Shown here: in pieces, positions 33,271 through 45,316 of the stretch
Position numbering within the stretch: position 1 is the stretch's first letter
How the letters are laid out: each line of letters begins with the position of its first letter
NCBI GenBank assembly: GCA_036346205.1
Contig: JARFJB010000002.1
Span: 1,545,501-1,609,500, forward strand
Direction of reading: 5' to 3'
Length of the DNA stretch: 64,000 bases
From: Vesta saturnalis
Taxonomy: Eukaryota; Arthropoda; Insecta; Coleoptera; Lampyridae
Position numbers and translations under genes: made by a program
The notes under the pieces: generated by a model
The model's input: the letters and a program-made list of their open reading frames with translations, nothing else
The model's database searches: none
Told to the model about the DNA's origin: nothing

Positions 33271-34014
33271 AATTCTCTACAGTTATTGGATATTCTAACT
33301 GAAAGTAACATTCACTGCATTGGCACTATTCGCCGTGATCGTACAAAAATGGCTCAACTAAAAGAGTTGAAAAAGGAACTTCGCGGGGCCTACCAAAGCT
33401 TAAAAAATGCAACACATTGTATCACTATTATAACATGGCGCGACAACAGTCAGGTAAATATTGCTCCTAGTACTAAATCTGAAAAGATTATTTCAACTGA
33501 AGGAACATATCGAAGTTGGTCCAAAGAACAAAAGAAACCTATTGATATTAGTCAACCGACTCTTATAAACATGTTCAACCATAGACTGCGAGGATTCGAA
33601 TTAGATCCAGGAAGTGGTACTGGCCAATAATTCGATTCTGTCTAAATGGACCCGTTATGCTGATCCAAAAATACCTCTTCTTCAATTTGTCCGGCAAATT
33701 ATATTATCAACACTAACTACAACTGAACCATTGACTGGGCCAATACCCAGGCGGTCTAAAAACGTGTTGCAGGGCGTAAGACTTGGTTGGCAAAATAAGT
33801 ACTCAGCGACGTTGTGTATATTAACCACAATAATTAATACTTTTTTAAAAAAAAGATCGCTAAAAATTTACCCAAGCTGTATTGCATTAATTTTCAAATT
33901 ATGTATTTTTCACTAAAGTCAGTAGAATCTTTAATATAATGGGGTGTTTTGCCTATATGAGGTTACAATTAAAATGTAAGATGTTTTGCAAGATTATATG
34001 TAGCAATAGGCCTT

Positions 34015-34600
34015 AAAGCAACATTAAGTTCATGGATATTTGGTAAACCATATAGTTTTGGTGAAAGAGCTTCAGAGTTAGTTAGTTTCTTTTTTATTTC
34101 TTCAGCAACAGATGATAATTTAATAAGTTCCCTAGTTTTTAAAAGAAACTTTTGTAGGATCTACTGGTAGTTCACGATAAGTCTGTGCTTCCAACAGTTG
34201 TTCTACTTTAAAGTTATAGTCGTTCATATTTAATATAACCTGTTCATTACCTTTATCTGATATTACTATATTTTCATTGAGTTTAAGATCAAGTAAAGCA
34301 CGGCGTTAACAAAGGATGTTGCTCTTTGGAGGTTTAGTTTACGTAATATGTTAACAGCTATTTAATCTAACTTCATTTGCAGCATCAAAATGTAACGGAT
34401 TAATAGAATTCTCAATATTGGAAATTGTGTCTTCAAAAGGTATTACTCATTGTGTTATTGCAAAATTTCCGCGTTTAGAAAGCGCTTGGCATGGCATCAT
34501 CTGAAAAAATATGATCAAAAAGGTTTATAACTGTTTTTCTTTATTATCAAAAGATCTTATATTGTTACTTGAATAATGTATCAAATTTTCCCTTTTGACG
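34015..34600 (-). pseudogene. Penelope-like element reverse transcriptase, N-terminal segment
   Basis: Minus-strand frames read KRGNFAITQ.VIPFEDTISN IENSINPLHFDAANEVRLN, then RALLDLKLNENIVISDKGNE QVILNMNDYNFKVEQLLEAQ TYRELPVDPTK, then LIKLSSVAEEIKKKLTNSEA LSPKLYGLPNIHELNVALR. The blocks FAITP..IP.E, DKGN..V.L...DY and P..YGLPKIHK..VPLRP are diagnostic of Penelope-like RTs upstream of the catalytic core. Several stops and shifts (about 34150, 34305, 34360); the catalytic part is absent. Not part of a host gene. Confidence 0.8.
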
Positions 34601-34954
34601 TAGGTGCATGAGATGTCAATTTGTGAATGCTTTTGTTAATTACAAATTAAAGTGTTCACAACTGAACCTACACTTACATCATAACTTGAGTAATTTTTGT
34701 AAAATGTGTTATTTGGTTATGACATTATCCACCGTTAGCCTTCGACCGTTAGCGGGTATTCTGATTTGTCATCTTCAACGCAGTTTAACAATATTTAATT
34801 TATTAAGGATCTAGTTATTATTTACTAAAATTGTATTCCATAGTTGGTTTTATTCGTTTATCAAACTGTTATATTAATAGTAAGCTTATGTTCGCGTTTT
34901 CACTTTTTCAAATTATGAGAAGTTGTTTTAAAATCTGAAACAATTCTCAAAGAT

Positions 34955-35060
34955 TGTGTTACTACTGACGAAGATAACTATATCAAAACGTTTAGAGTTG
35001 TATAACATAATATAGAAATGCACCATAAAAAACCAAGAAGATAAGTATTTTAAATAAAAG
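34955..35060 (+). repeat. Dispersed repeat tail with hammerhead-like core, copy 1
   Basis: CTGACGAAGATAACTATATC, then AAAACGTTTA, followed 30 bp later by a block AAAAACCAAGAAGATAAGTA and TTTTA. The same ordered blocks recur at 58790-58876. The CTGANGA...(G)AAAC pattern resembles a hammerhead ribozyme core, but this copy has AAAA where GAAA is needed. Confidence 0.45.
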
Positions 35061-38000
35061 TTTACATTTTCATAATGTAACAACCCTTTTGAGAGGTATT
35101 AAAATATACCTTGATTTAAGGTCTTTCATTCATTTAGTTGTAAATATAAGAAAAAAGTTTTTAATTATTGAAATATAGGTATGAGGTAGGCAACTTAATT
35201 TGCATATCTTCTTAAGTGCATATTTCTTAATGGTTTATATTATCTCTCTAAATTATTTTTCTGATCATTTTATTCGCGCATTACGTCATCGTGACTTAAT
35301 TCTTTGCGTAAATCCTCTGGCGCACGAGTACATCATCTACTTCCAAAGCATCCATTTTGGTTACTTCCTGATGAACGTTAAGCAGAAAGTTTTTTTGGGT
35401 TTTCCCTAAATTTTGTGTGAAAGTGCCATTAATTGCATGGTAAGATATCTTTTAACGCGTAATATTAAAAATTAAAACATTTGCTCTTTTCAGGCATTTT
35501 TTTGTACTGCACTTTTTATTTTTTTACTGTTACTTTTAATTTTACTTCGATTTACAATTTAATTACATTTTAAGTACGCATTTAATTTTACTGTTGCGTA
35601 CGTTTTCATTTTATGATTGCAATTTTTGCATTCAAAACTTCAAAATAATGCAATAAATATTGGATTCAAAATTTCAAAAAGAAATTTATGAGATAAAATT
35701 TCCTTTCATGGGTTGGTTTACTACGTAAAACATTATTTCAAGACATTGCGCAATAATGGTGCAAGGATGACATCACTTGGTTGACCGTTTCGTAAACATT
35801 TAGATACCAGAGGTTATTAGAAAATTTGTGTACAAAAATTTTACAAAGGTATTTATGTAATGATTTTTTTTAGTAATTTAAGGATAGTTTTAAGATATAT
35901 TTTATTTAATCACATCACATTAACTGTTAATAAACATATTTGTATATTTTTTATTGTTTTACATTTTGATATTGTTAACAAACTCGGTTTAGTTGTTCCG
36001 ATATTATTAAAAATAGCTTGGCGTCCGAGATTATTTTATTAGTATTACATTAATTTTCTTATTATTGATGTTCGGTGGAAGTAAGCGAGCAGATTTAGTG
36101 GTAATCAAGCAAATCGAAAGACTGGCCCTAAATTTAATCTACCGATTTGAGACGAAGGCATTATTAGTGGTGAATGGTTAGTATCTCCAGTTAGTTTGAC
36201 GATTTGTGTGTTTGGAGAACTTATTACACTTATTTTATTAGTTACATTCATTTTTTTATTAAATTTATTGTACTATTTACACCACCTATATTTCATAATA
36301 ACTCTGTCATTTCCATTATTCAAAGCCATATATTGATATGCGATAATTATGTACCTGTTTATTTTTATATTCAATATTTTACTGTTTCTATGCTAAGTTA
36401 TAGAATAGATTAAAACATATGTGTAGTATTTGTACACAAAAGTTCTGAAGCAATTGCTAAGAAAGCATTATGTAATTTTGATGTGCCACAAAAGGTTATA
36501 AATGATCGTTTTAATATACAGATCATTTTTAAATTAAGATCTTTGATTAAAGCAATAGAAAATATTTATCAGCACGTGTATTTTTTACAATTTTATCCCT
36601 ATTCCTTATACGGGTATCTTGGATCATTTATTATATAATTCATTTCATTTCAAACGTGCAGCAAGTGGATAGCCGTTTATTCTAGCAAGTGGTTAACTAC
36701 TGTAAGTGAAATATCGTGCAAACTAAATGGAATAATTACACAGTATGTATATAGCATAATAAAACTGTTGCGATGATAAACATGAATTTATATGTTAATT
36801 TAAGGTAAGTGAATGTATTATTTGCATTTCAAAATAATACTTGTTTGTGTTTAAGCCAATAGAGAATTTAAATTAGGATCTACGAAACAGGGATATACAT
36901 ATTTTACTCGTGGTATGCTATAAGTGTATCTTTTGTATAACTTAACAAAACAAAATGAGATATTTATGAGGGTAGATTTTATATTTTATCTACCTACGTG
37001 CAAAAAAAACACGTACTGAAACGTGGTAGTTTTTTATATTCTGTAGAAACACTCTTGTATTTTACAGTCTGCAACATAATGCAAAGTTATTAAGTTAAAT
37101 ACGGTTGTTACTGTTTGTATTTTGATTTTTTATAGGTTTGCTGTACAATTGATTTGATATGCTGCATATTATGTTAACGACTGATTGAAAAATTAATTGA
37201 AGTTTGTAATATGTACCTGAAAATATTTTAACGTTAAAATAAAGATTGATCTACAACAACGTAATTCAACTAGATAAGGTTGACAAAGTAGGCACAAAAT
37301 GGACATACAAATACATGGATAAAAAGTAGCCGTATGGCAAACAAACTAATAACACAATACGGACGTCTGATGTTTTGATGTGGTAAACATACAAAAAGGT
37401 AAGGGTTTAGTGAGGAAAGTTATTCTATTAAAGGGTTACTTTAAACTAAAGTATTATAAAGGTAATGTAAACATTGCCTTTGACATTTATCTGTGATAAA
37501 ACTTATAGAAAATTAATGAAAGTTTTTGTTGAAATTTAAATATTATTATGAATTTTGAGGTTTTTGTAATACTTTTAACTTTCCTACCTCAAAGGAAGGC
37601 TATTAATATCTCAAAATTTTGAAAACTTGATATATCATACATAGTTATGGCGTAAACGTCTAGACCCCAGTTTGTGGATAAATCTGCGGGGTATGTTGTA
37701 AGAAGCTGTGATTTTCCTTCGGCTTTCACGCGACAACTCGGCTATGCCAAGTCGGCGATGCCAACTTGACGCGAATTATAATCTTTATAAGGCAAAAAGT
37801 AAAAAATCTGATATCGTAGAAATTCATTAATCTTATTACTTTATCTTATATTATTATTATATTCAAATCATAATGATAAATACAATAATATGATAAAATT
37901 TCATTCCATACTATAATTGAGGGATATCCCTATAAGGTATTCCATGACATTTGGTCCATTGTAATTAGGAACCTTATTTAAAATTATTTCGTCGGCTTCA

Positions 38001-38097
38001 GCATAGTATAAATAGCCAACCGCCTTTACCAGATTTTTTTGAAATAATTATTTGCTAATTATTCTGCTTAATTAAAAGTTACAGAAATCATAAAATA
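35061..38097. other. No gene recognised
   Basis: AT-rich. A short plus-strand stretch at 36434-36590 (KSSEAIAKKALCNFDVPQKV INDRFNIQIIFKLRSL...) looks codon-like but matches nothing I know. Other ORFs of 60-70 codons are Phe/Ile/Leu-rich and unconvincing. Confidence 0.4.
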
Positions 38098-38119
38098 ATG
38101 AATTTATATCCCTTCCGCC

Positions 38120-39360
38120 GTGAATTTCAGAGCCGCCCTCCCCCTAGTCTATCCGCCAATCACGGTGTCAGAATCTCGAGCAGAAACCGTTTCCGCCCTC
38201 CGCGGATTCTAAATAAAACCGCGATACGCGCTATAGACGCTCTCCATTCAATGACAAGCAATGCAATCTGGCTGTGTTTATGGACATTAAGCAAGCGTTC
38301 GACAGGGTCTGGCACACCGGTTTCCTGCATAAGATCCGTAACCTCAACATTCCCGACCCCTTATCCAAACTACTACTCTCGTACCTGACCAATCGGTCAG
38401 TTCGGGTCAAAGTAGGGAAAACCATCTCGGATCCTTCCCAACCTACAGCAGGCGTACCGCAAGGTTCTGCCTGAGCCCCGATCCTCTATATTATCTTACT
38501 ACACAACCCGGAGTAGCCGTTGCGCAGTTTGCGGATGATACCGCCTTCTGGAAGGTTAATCGCAACAGCGAAACGGCCTCCCGCCTCATATCCAAAACCC
38601 TTCGGAATTTCTCCAACTGGGCGAACCGGTGGAGAGTCTCCGTCAATCCCACCAAAATCCAAACAATCCTCTTCCGACATCCTAGTTACACCGAATCCTC
38701 TTTACTAGAACCCTCAATTAGCTCCTCTATGTACATAGACTACTTAACAGGATAAGAAACCGCAAAAACCTACTGAGCGCCCTCCGGAGTAGAATCACAG
38801 GTTTCCACCCCAAAACACTACAACACACTTATAACGTATATTCGCCCTGTTATGGATTTCCGAGGAGCCATATACACTAACATAAACCCCAATCACCTTT
38901 CCTATATTGCTTCCTGTGAACGCCGAATACACAGGTTACCTCTCAGGTACCCTAGCGGCCTCACAACACAACACGCAAACATACCAAACATCACACACAG
39001 AATCCAAACACTAGAGAAAAAACTTTGTACATAAAAGAATCTTCGGTGACACTATCCCTACCAAAGAGATCCTTACCACTCCCTGCAACTACCGTTTTCC
39101 CCAATTCGCACGAAGAAAACCTAAAGTAAAATTTAAGCATCCACCCGCGATCTTTACACAACTCCTTGACGACCTCCCCGAGGAGGTAGAAGAATCCCTA
39201 GATAATATCCCATATGCCCTCCGCATCCCCCCCTATTCGATGACGGCCTAGCAAGAAACTGGACAACGAATCGGATTAACCACACTAAGCACGCTACACC
39301 TTACTATACAACACACTCACTTAAACTAATTAACACATTAAATACTCAAATAAATTAAAT
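38120..39360 (+). pseudogene. LINE C: Jockey-type reverse transcriptase, 5'-truncated
   Basis: GC content rises sharply relative to the flanks. After a short lead-in, motif A reads AVFMDIKQAFDRVWHTGFLH, then PLSKLLLSYLTNRSVRVKVG, TAGVPQGSA (a stop follows at about 38473), PILYIILLHN, the catalytic FADD in QFADDTAFWKV (38528-38539), LISKTLRNFSNWANRWRVSV NPTKIQTILFR, and the thumb/C-terminus RRIHRLPLRYPSGLTTQHA (about 38910-38980). Shifts near 38515, 38710 and 39035. No endonuclease or ORF1 present, so it is a typical 5'-truncated insertion that later decayed. Confidence 0.88.
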
Positions 39361-39417
39361 CTTTTTTTTTTTTTACACCATTTACAATAACACAAAACAT
39401 GGATTGGCCAGGGCTGA

Positions 39418-39521
<104 letters not shown>

Positions 39522-39529
39522 AAAGCTCT

Positions 39530-40560
39530 CATTCCATTGGGTTAACTACTCGGCTCATTCTCTTTGAAGACTCAGGTCTGTTCCTGTTCCTGTTCCTCTT
39601 TCCGCTGGGTCTCTTTCAAGAGCCCAGGCCGGCCTGCTCTTACCTGCTTCACCAGGATTTACTACTGCTTCAATCTGCGGTCACCTGCAAGTGAGTTAAA
39701 CATACAACACCTCACTTACACCAGTGAACGACTTCACGTCGGCCAAAACACCCGATGTAGTCTTACTTACTCCATTGGTCAGAAAGGTTCTCGCCTAAAT
39801 TTTCCGGGATATCAATTAAACAGCGCAGATTCTTGTAATTGACACTCCACTTACCGTGCACTGATTGACAAACATGTCTACACCAGGCAAAGTAATTAGA
39901 AACCGAAGTGTAGGAAAGCCGACATATTGAAAGCAGTAATCTGACCTCAGTTAGACCATATTTGGGTTACCCAGTTTCGTAAATTACGAACTCCGTTCAT
40001 CACAGTGAGTATTACATTTCAATCTCGCTATACGTGATAAACCGCTTTTATACCGGCTCACTTATCGTGAGATATCCAGAGGGTAAGCTACATCCTGATT
40101 TAACAGCTTCGTTAAATCCCGATGCCCGTAAAATGGTCCGTCATCCTGTAAGCATGTTTATTTAGCAGTGCTGAATACCGAAAGGTCCCAAAAATTTGAA
40201 GGTCTTACGCCGTTCCCAGGCTAAGAGAAAACTTTACTTTTTAATGCTTTGAAACTGTATCCGATCCTGAGGGCTTATCGCGATAAGCCAGACTTGAAGG
40301 AGAAACCCTTCCGCAAGTTTACCGTACCTGTAAAACGTTTAATCTTGTACCTGAAAATCTTTAAACGAAATCGTTCCGGAGGTTTAAATACCTTTTCATT
40401 GTTATTAAAACCGGCCCCGAGTTAGAGCCACCCCAGGTAGCTACTATTGGCGCTGTCGAATCCAGTAGCGCAAGGAACTAGTAAGTGGCACCGCCTTAAG
40501 CTCTTCCGCATCCAGAATACAATAAGGAAGTATTCATTTTCAATTTCAAAGAGTTTAATG
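39530..40560. other. GC-shifted block of unknown origin with a primer-binding-site-like sequence
   Basis: About 1 kb of near-balanced composition bounded by a TA microsatellite and AT-rich DNA. No coding frame makes sense. At about 40449-40466, TGGCGCTGTCGAATCC resembles the TGGCGC..GTCG primer-binding sites that follow the 5' LTR in many insect gypsy elements. The preceding 900 bp could then be an LTR or its remnant. No second copy exists in the window, so this stays open. Confidence 0.35.
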
Positions 40561-41360
40561 ACTCCACTAATTCTGTTTTACTAAAATTTCCGGCAATTAC
40601 TAAAAGTAATAAAAATATATTATTCCACAGTAATTAATAACCTATTGTAAATAGATAGGTAGTTAATAAAAACCCTGTAAATATTATTTAGTTTATATAA
40701 AATTCAATAATCAGGTATAAAATTTGCATTTTATAAACGCAATATAAACTCGTATTCTGTATAAAAAATCCCTTCAAAAGTATTGAGCTTTCTAGTTGAC
40801 CTCCAAGCAGGTATAAAGAACACTACCCTTGTTATCATATCGATGAACACATGACATCACAGTTATAATAACAGTATAAAATTGTTCTGCCGACAGATTT
40901 ATTTTAAGTAAATTATTTTTACTAAAATGCAACAATATAGTTAACGATTTGTTCTTCGGAATGTGTAAACACCTCGCTAACCATATTTCCACAAAAAAAC
41001 GTGAAGAGCAAAGCTGCCGGAGGATCACCACCGAAGCAACGTTACCCATCTAAAGACGAATCAATCAGGTTCTGATCCAGTAGACGCTGCATTATCTATT
41101 TTTGTTTATTTAAAATACCTTTCCTTTTTTTTTGTTTTTATTTTAGTTGTACGTTAGTTTTAACTGTAAATAATTAGAATTATAAACAATAAGCATAGTA
41201 TACGTCTAAAACCCTCACAAGTATATTGCTCAGTGTGGACGAACCGGGTAAAAGTGATCAAGCCCAGTAACGACAAACAAACTCCACTTTTTATATAATT
41301 AAAAACTGGTTGATCTAGACTGAGGCAAATTAAAGTTACCTTTAATTAAAGCAAGCGAAA
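40561..41360. other. No gene recognised
   Basis: AT-rich spacer. The minus-strand ORF 40792-41049 has no known motif. Confidence 0.4.
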
Positions 41361-42360
41361 TCAGCTTACAATAGCGTCTTCTTTTTTTGTGAAATTGCGT
41401 CCGGTTACTGCTCTTTCGTAGTCAACATCACACGCTGAGTGAGTCTGCTTTAAATTTACTATGCTGGTCCATAGTGTAAGACGTGCATTCGCAGAACAGA
41501 GAGCTAATTGTAGCTTGGGATAATATGCTTCGGCGAAATTATTGCTTCTGTCTCTTCCATTCAAAGTCCAAAAGTAAACGAACCAAATCGCCGACGGAAG
41601 CGTTGTCGGCACTCTGGTTCCATTATCTCTCATGCGGCCGATGTAATTATTGCTGAACCGTTCCAAAATGGGTTCTATGTCATCTGGAAAATGATGTTCT
41701 AGTTCGGCAATTGCAATAATCACATCCTCTTGTGGAACAAATACAAGTAAAGTGATCATTTTCGCTACTAGTGCAAATTCAAAACCAGAATCGTACTCCT
41801 CAAGGTGATTGCAGGAAGATAAATGCCTTCGACAATTCTTTACCAGGTAGAATAAACAGATCCAAATTTCTGCTTCTGGGAAATCTTGTCGTACTGCCTG
41901 GTGAGTGCCCAATTCATCGCTTACGCTGATGACTTCCGTATTCTGTGGCCAAAGTTCCCTTATCATGTTAAACAATTTAAGGTATGTTTCTGCGCTTTTA
42001 TCGGGTAGCAAACTGGGTTCTTATCTTCGTGCACATGTTTCCTTGCCATAATAACAAATATTTGAAGGAAACGTGGAGGGCACAATGAAAAAGTGCGTTT
42101 ACAAATAATTATTTCATACTTGCACACCACGTTGTATGTTATTCCCTACTAAATATCAATATTCGGTTTGGATCCACCCGAATTCTTTCAAAATCCGCCT
42201 GCAAAAAATTCTCGAAATTGTTGGGGTTGTACTCGTAAAGCGAGTTTTCATGTGGAATGTTAATTGCCTCGCGAGCTTCTGGATTTGCATAACATAAGTC
42301 AAAGTTGATAACTAAATATTCAATTTTTGAAAAGCACAAATATGAATAAACCAGCATCAA
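41361..42360 (-). pseudogene. Mutator-like (MULE) transposase remnant
   Basis: An upstream piece (42360-42139) ends NFENFLQADFERIRVDPNRI LIFSRE, matching the R.L.F.....L block before the MULE catalytic domain. The region that should carry the first catalytic Asp and its surroundings is missing. The main ORF (42011-41361) reads LPDKSAETYLKLFNMIRELW P, VISVSDELGTHQAVRQDFPE AEIWICLFYLVKNC (second Asp replaced in the usual MTDFE context by SDE), DVIIAIAELEHHFPD, and WTLNGRDRSNNFAEAYYPKL (the R.NN..E.. block). MULEs encode DDE cut-and-paste enzymes; this copy is internally deleted and dead. No TIRs were identified. Confidence 0.75.
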
Positions 42361-42884
42361 TTTTAATTTTGCAAATTTACTACAGACAACACAGTAGCTT
42401 ATATGCTAATCAAATTTTATTATCAGATTCCTTTTCGTTACTAAACAATCATTCGTTTAACGTGCATAAAATATTTAATCACTATGTCAAGGCAGAGTAA
42501 TAATCTGTAGTTCAATTAAAACACTAATTACAATTATCGAGCTTTTAAGTTCCCCTAATTGATTTGACAAAAATATTTAGTCATGTGTGAACCCCTTTGA
42601 ATTGTGATTGTTTCAGAAAATATTCAAGTTCAATTAAAATTCCGTAAATTAAAAAATACGCTTGTAAAAGTGTAATGAAATAAGTCTGGTTACAACGAAA
42701 TGTGTGCAAGTACTAGTGTAACTATTGTTTTCCTTATATTTAAGATACTTAGTTTGTAATAATTTTAGATACATTACAATTGTTGAAAACTTTCCACTAC
42801 CTAAAGGAAAATATGAAAAACCATTGTGTCGACGACCGCCATTAATTAATTTAAATAAAAAAATTCAACTATCTTTCTCAAAGT
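42361..42884. other. No gene recognised
   Basis: AT-rich sequence, nothing supported. Confidence 0.4.
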
Positions 42885-42889
42885 GCAAC

Positions 42890-42982
42890 GTGTGCGGGTG
42901 CGAGTCGTGTGCTTGCGCGTGTGCGTGTGCGTGTGCATGTGAGTGTGCGTGTGCGTGTGCATGTACGTACACCTGTGCGATA
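42890..42982. repeat. GTGTGC-type alternating purine-pyrimidine tract
   Basis: Repeats of GTGCGTGTGCGTGTGC with CATGTG and CATGTAC variants. Strict alternation of purines and pyrimidines with high GC favours Z-DNA. Confidence 0.9.
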
Positions 42983-43019
42983 GAGCGAAAACAATCTGCT
43001 CAAAACAAGAGCACCTGAA

Positions 43020-43560
43020 CAAAGAAAAGGGAAATATCGCTAAAACACTAAAACAAAATGGCTACCCCGATCTCACACCTAACCTAACCAGGGGAAGGGT
43101 AACCGGTAAAGAAGAACCTAAATATTCAGCTATAATACCATATATACAAGGTACCTCAGACAAAATACGAAGGATAGGCAGCAAACATAAGATACGCACT
43201 GCGTTCAAATTGACCAGAACACTCAGTGGAATACTAACCAAAACCAAACCACACAATGAGGATCAGAATTGCGTATACAACCTACCATGCGAATGCGGCA
43301 GAGCATATTTAGGCCACTCAAAGTGAGAACACAGAACAACGCTTGCAAGTACGGAACAGAAAAATTAGAATCGTTGAACATGTCTGGAACCAAAACCACC
43401 GCATCCAATAGCATAACATACAGACAGTGGCAAAGGACGAGAACACAACTCGCAGGAAACTCAAAGTACTACATATATCGCACTAGCACAAAATCCAATA
43501 AGCCAAGCTAGAGTGTAAATGGAACCCATATGGATTCCAATAATGTGCGAAGAGCTTAAG
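43020..43560 (+). pseudogene. Penelope-like element GIY-YIG endonuclease fragment
   Basis: The linker reads IIPYIQGTSDKIRRIGSKHK IRTAFKLTRTL (43126-43220), typical of the region between Penelope RT and endonuclease. NCVYNLPCECGRAYLGHSK (from 43267) is the GIY-YIG core with the Penelope-specific CxC pair. After a shift at about 43324 the frame LVEHVWNQNHRI-like and further basic segment (about 43365-43540) gives the rest of the nuclease, with three stops. The RT part is absent. It is opposite in strand to the RT piece at 34015, so a different copy. The nuclease would nick target DNA for retrotransposition. Confidence 0.8.
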
Positions 43561-43592
43561 CGCAATACACCTGCGCAACCACGAAAAAGTTT

Positions 43593-43595
<3 letters not shown>

Positions 43596-43628
<33 letters not shown>
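43596..43628. repeat. (TA)n microsatellite after the Penelope fragment
   Basis: About 16 TA units. Confidence 0.95.
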
Positions 43629-43631
<3 letters not shown>

Positions 43632-43644
43632 CTAAAAAATATAT

Positions 43645-43770
43645 ATTGGATAACTCAGTGGCTCAGCGGTAAAGGTGTCACTTAGAATCTGAGAGCAGTC
43701 AAGTGCTTGGGAAAAAAATCATAACATGAATTCGACTCAAGTGTGAAAACAGTCCTTCTCAGGACTAAGC
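43645..43770 (+). repeat. tRNA-derived SINE-like sequence
   Basis: TGGCTCAGCGGTAAAGG (about 43658) fits the pol III box A consensus. GAATTCGACTC (about 43728) approximates box B about 60 bp downstream. The intervening sequence is longer and less regular than a real tRNA and does not fold into a full cloverleaf. A decayed tRNA-derived SINE head is the best reading. Confidence 0.4.
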
Positions 43771-45316
43771 CTGATTGCGGAAGCAGAGACCGCTTCCGAA
43801 AAGTCGCGCTTAAAAAGCAAAAACTGGATATAAGCCGATTAATAGAACTAAAAATTTTTTTAAAAATAAGTTTTTCATGCAAAGATAAATCCTTGAAAAG
43901 TAATATTATTAATTAAACCATCTACTGCGTGTATAAGAATCATTAAAGTTAAAAGAAATGAGCTACAGTCTGAGCCTTGTTCGTCCGTGTGTCCGTTAGT
44001 TCGCCTGTTTTCCCCATACGATATGTTCTTAATACGTTAATGAGCCGATTTTGGTGTCAAATGAATGTCAAATGTCGAAAACGTTAGTTTGTCACCGCCC
44101 CTTTTAGTCCTGCTTTAAACGATGAGAAAACCATAATGTAAAAATTAATCAATGCAGATTTTGTTATCAAAAGAAAACTTCAAATGTTAGGAAGTGTACC
44201 TCCCCTTACTATTTCGAGCGCCCTACAGTCCTCCCTCTCAAAGAGGGGCAGATTATAAGGTAAAAATAATAATTATGCTTCGAGGAGATTGTTGTGTCAA
44301 GTGAAATGGCACTAGGAGAAATAGTATTGTTTCACCATTAAAACGTGGTTAACGTCGAATGAAAGCATGATTAAGGAGTCAAAGTGATATCAGGGGGTGT
44401 CATGTTAATCTGTTCTTGTTGTCGCAACCGCACTTATCACCCCCGCCCCTTCCAATAGAAAAGCAGTTAAATAACCCATTTTAACATAATATAAAATCTT
44501 CGTCGATTGTAATGCGTAGTTTAGAAGAAAGAAATTATTATACAATATTTGAAACATATCTGCGAAGAAAAATAATCCTTTAAGACGCCATAAACCAACT
44601 CTATTTTGTATTTTCTTTGAAACTGCTGAGCAGACCTTAAATGTCGCATATGAAAATTAATGCGAGATGTTCTCTTCAAAATTTCGTGGGGATGAGGTCG
44701 GCGCAGAGGATTATGCTAATGATGGTTAATAGATGATTACTAGATGACTAAAATGTGTGTTGGAAACACAATAATATTCCCATGAGAGACTTATTCTGCA
44801 CTCCATAAAAAAAACAATACTGCGGAGTTAATCATACTTGCAATAATTGAACTATTCACTTCCATTAAAACTAATTGTGTTTAATGTAGGATGTATATTT
44901 AATACTTTTCTTGCTTAGAACATAATTGGAATAATATAAATTGCAATAATTATTTAAACGTACCATTGCTATTTCTTTTTTCCTTCCCATAACGATCGTA
45001 AACCAGAAACTTATTCTAACAATTTTTCTTTATGTCGAAAGTGACTAAATAATCTTACACAGTAGATACTGTATGTACACAATCACAAAATTTATCAAAA
45101 TATTGCAATCAAAACTGTATAAAATAAAATAGGCTAAACGTCGCTATGACGTAGATTGACCTATTCATTAATAATTTTTTGCACGATTGAGCTTATTCGT
45201 GTATTTACCATACCTGTTTCCAAAACAGTAGGATACGTTTACTGGTTACGAGGGCCAACTCGTCGGTAAGTATTTTACTTACCGACGTCTTTTACTTACC
45301 AACGTAAAATTATGTA
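43771..45316. other. No gene recognised; includes a 12-bp hairpin
   Basis: AT-rich. At 45261-45287 CGTCGGTAAGTA is followed by TTT and its exact complement, a perfect 12-bp stem. Its meaning is unknown; it lies 30 bp outside the 45317 element. Confidence 0.4.

Noticed and set aside
42725..43018. ORF with Cys-Ala repeats suggesting a metallothionein-like protein
   Set aside because: The Cys-Ala run is just the GTGTGC simple repeat read in one frame.
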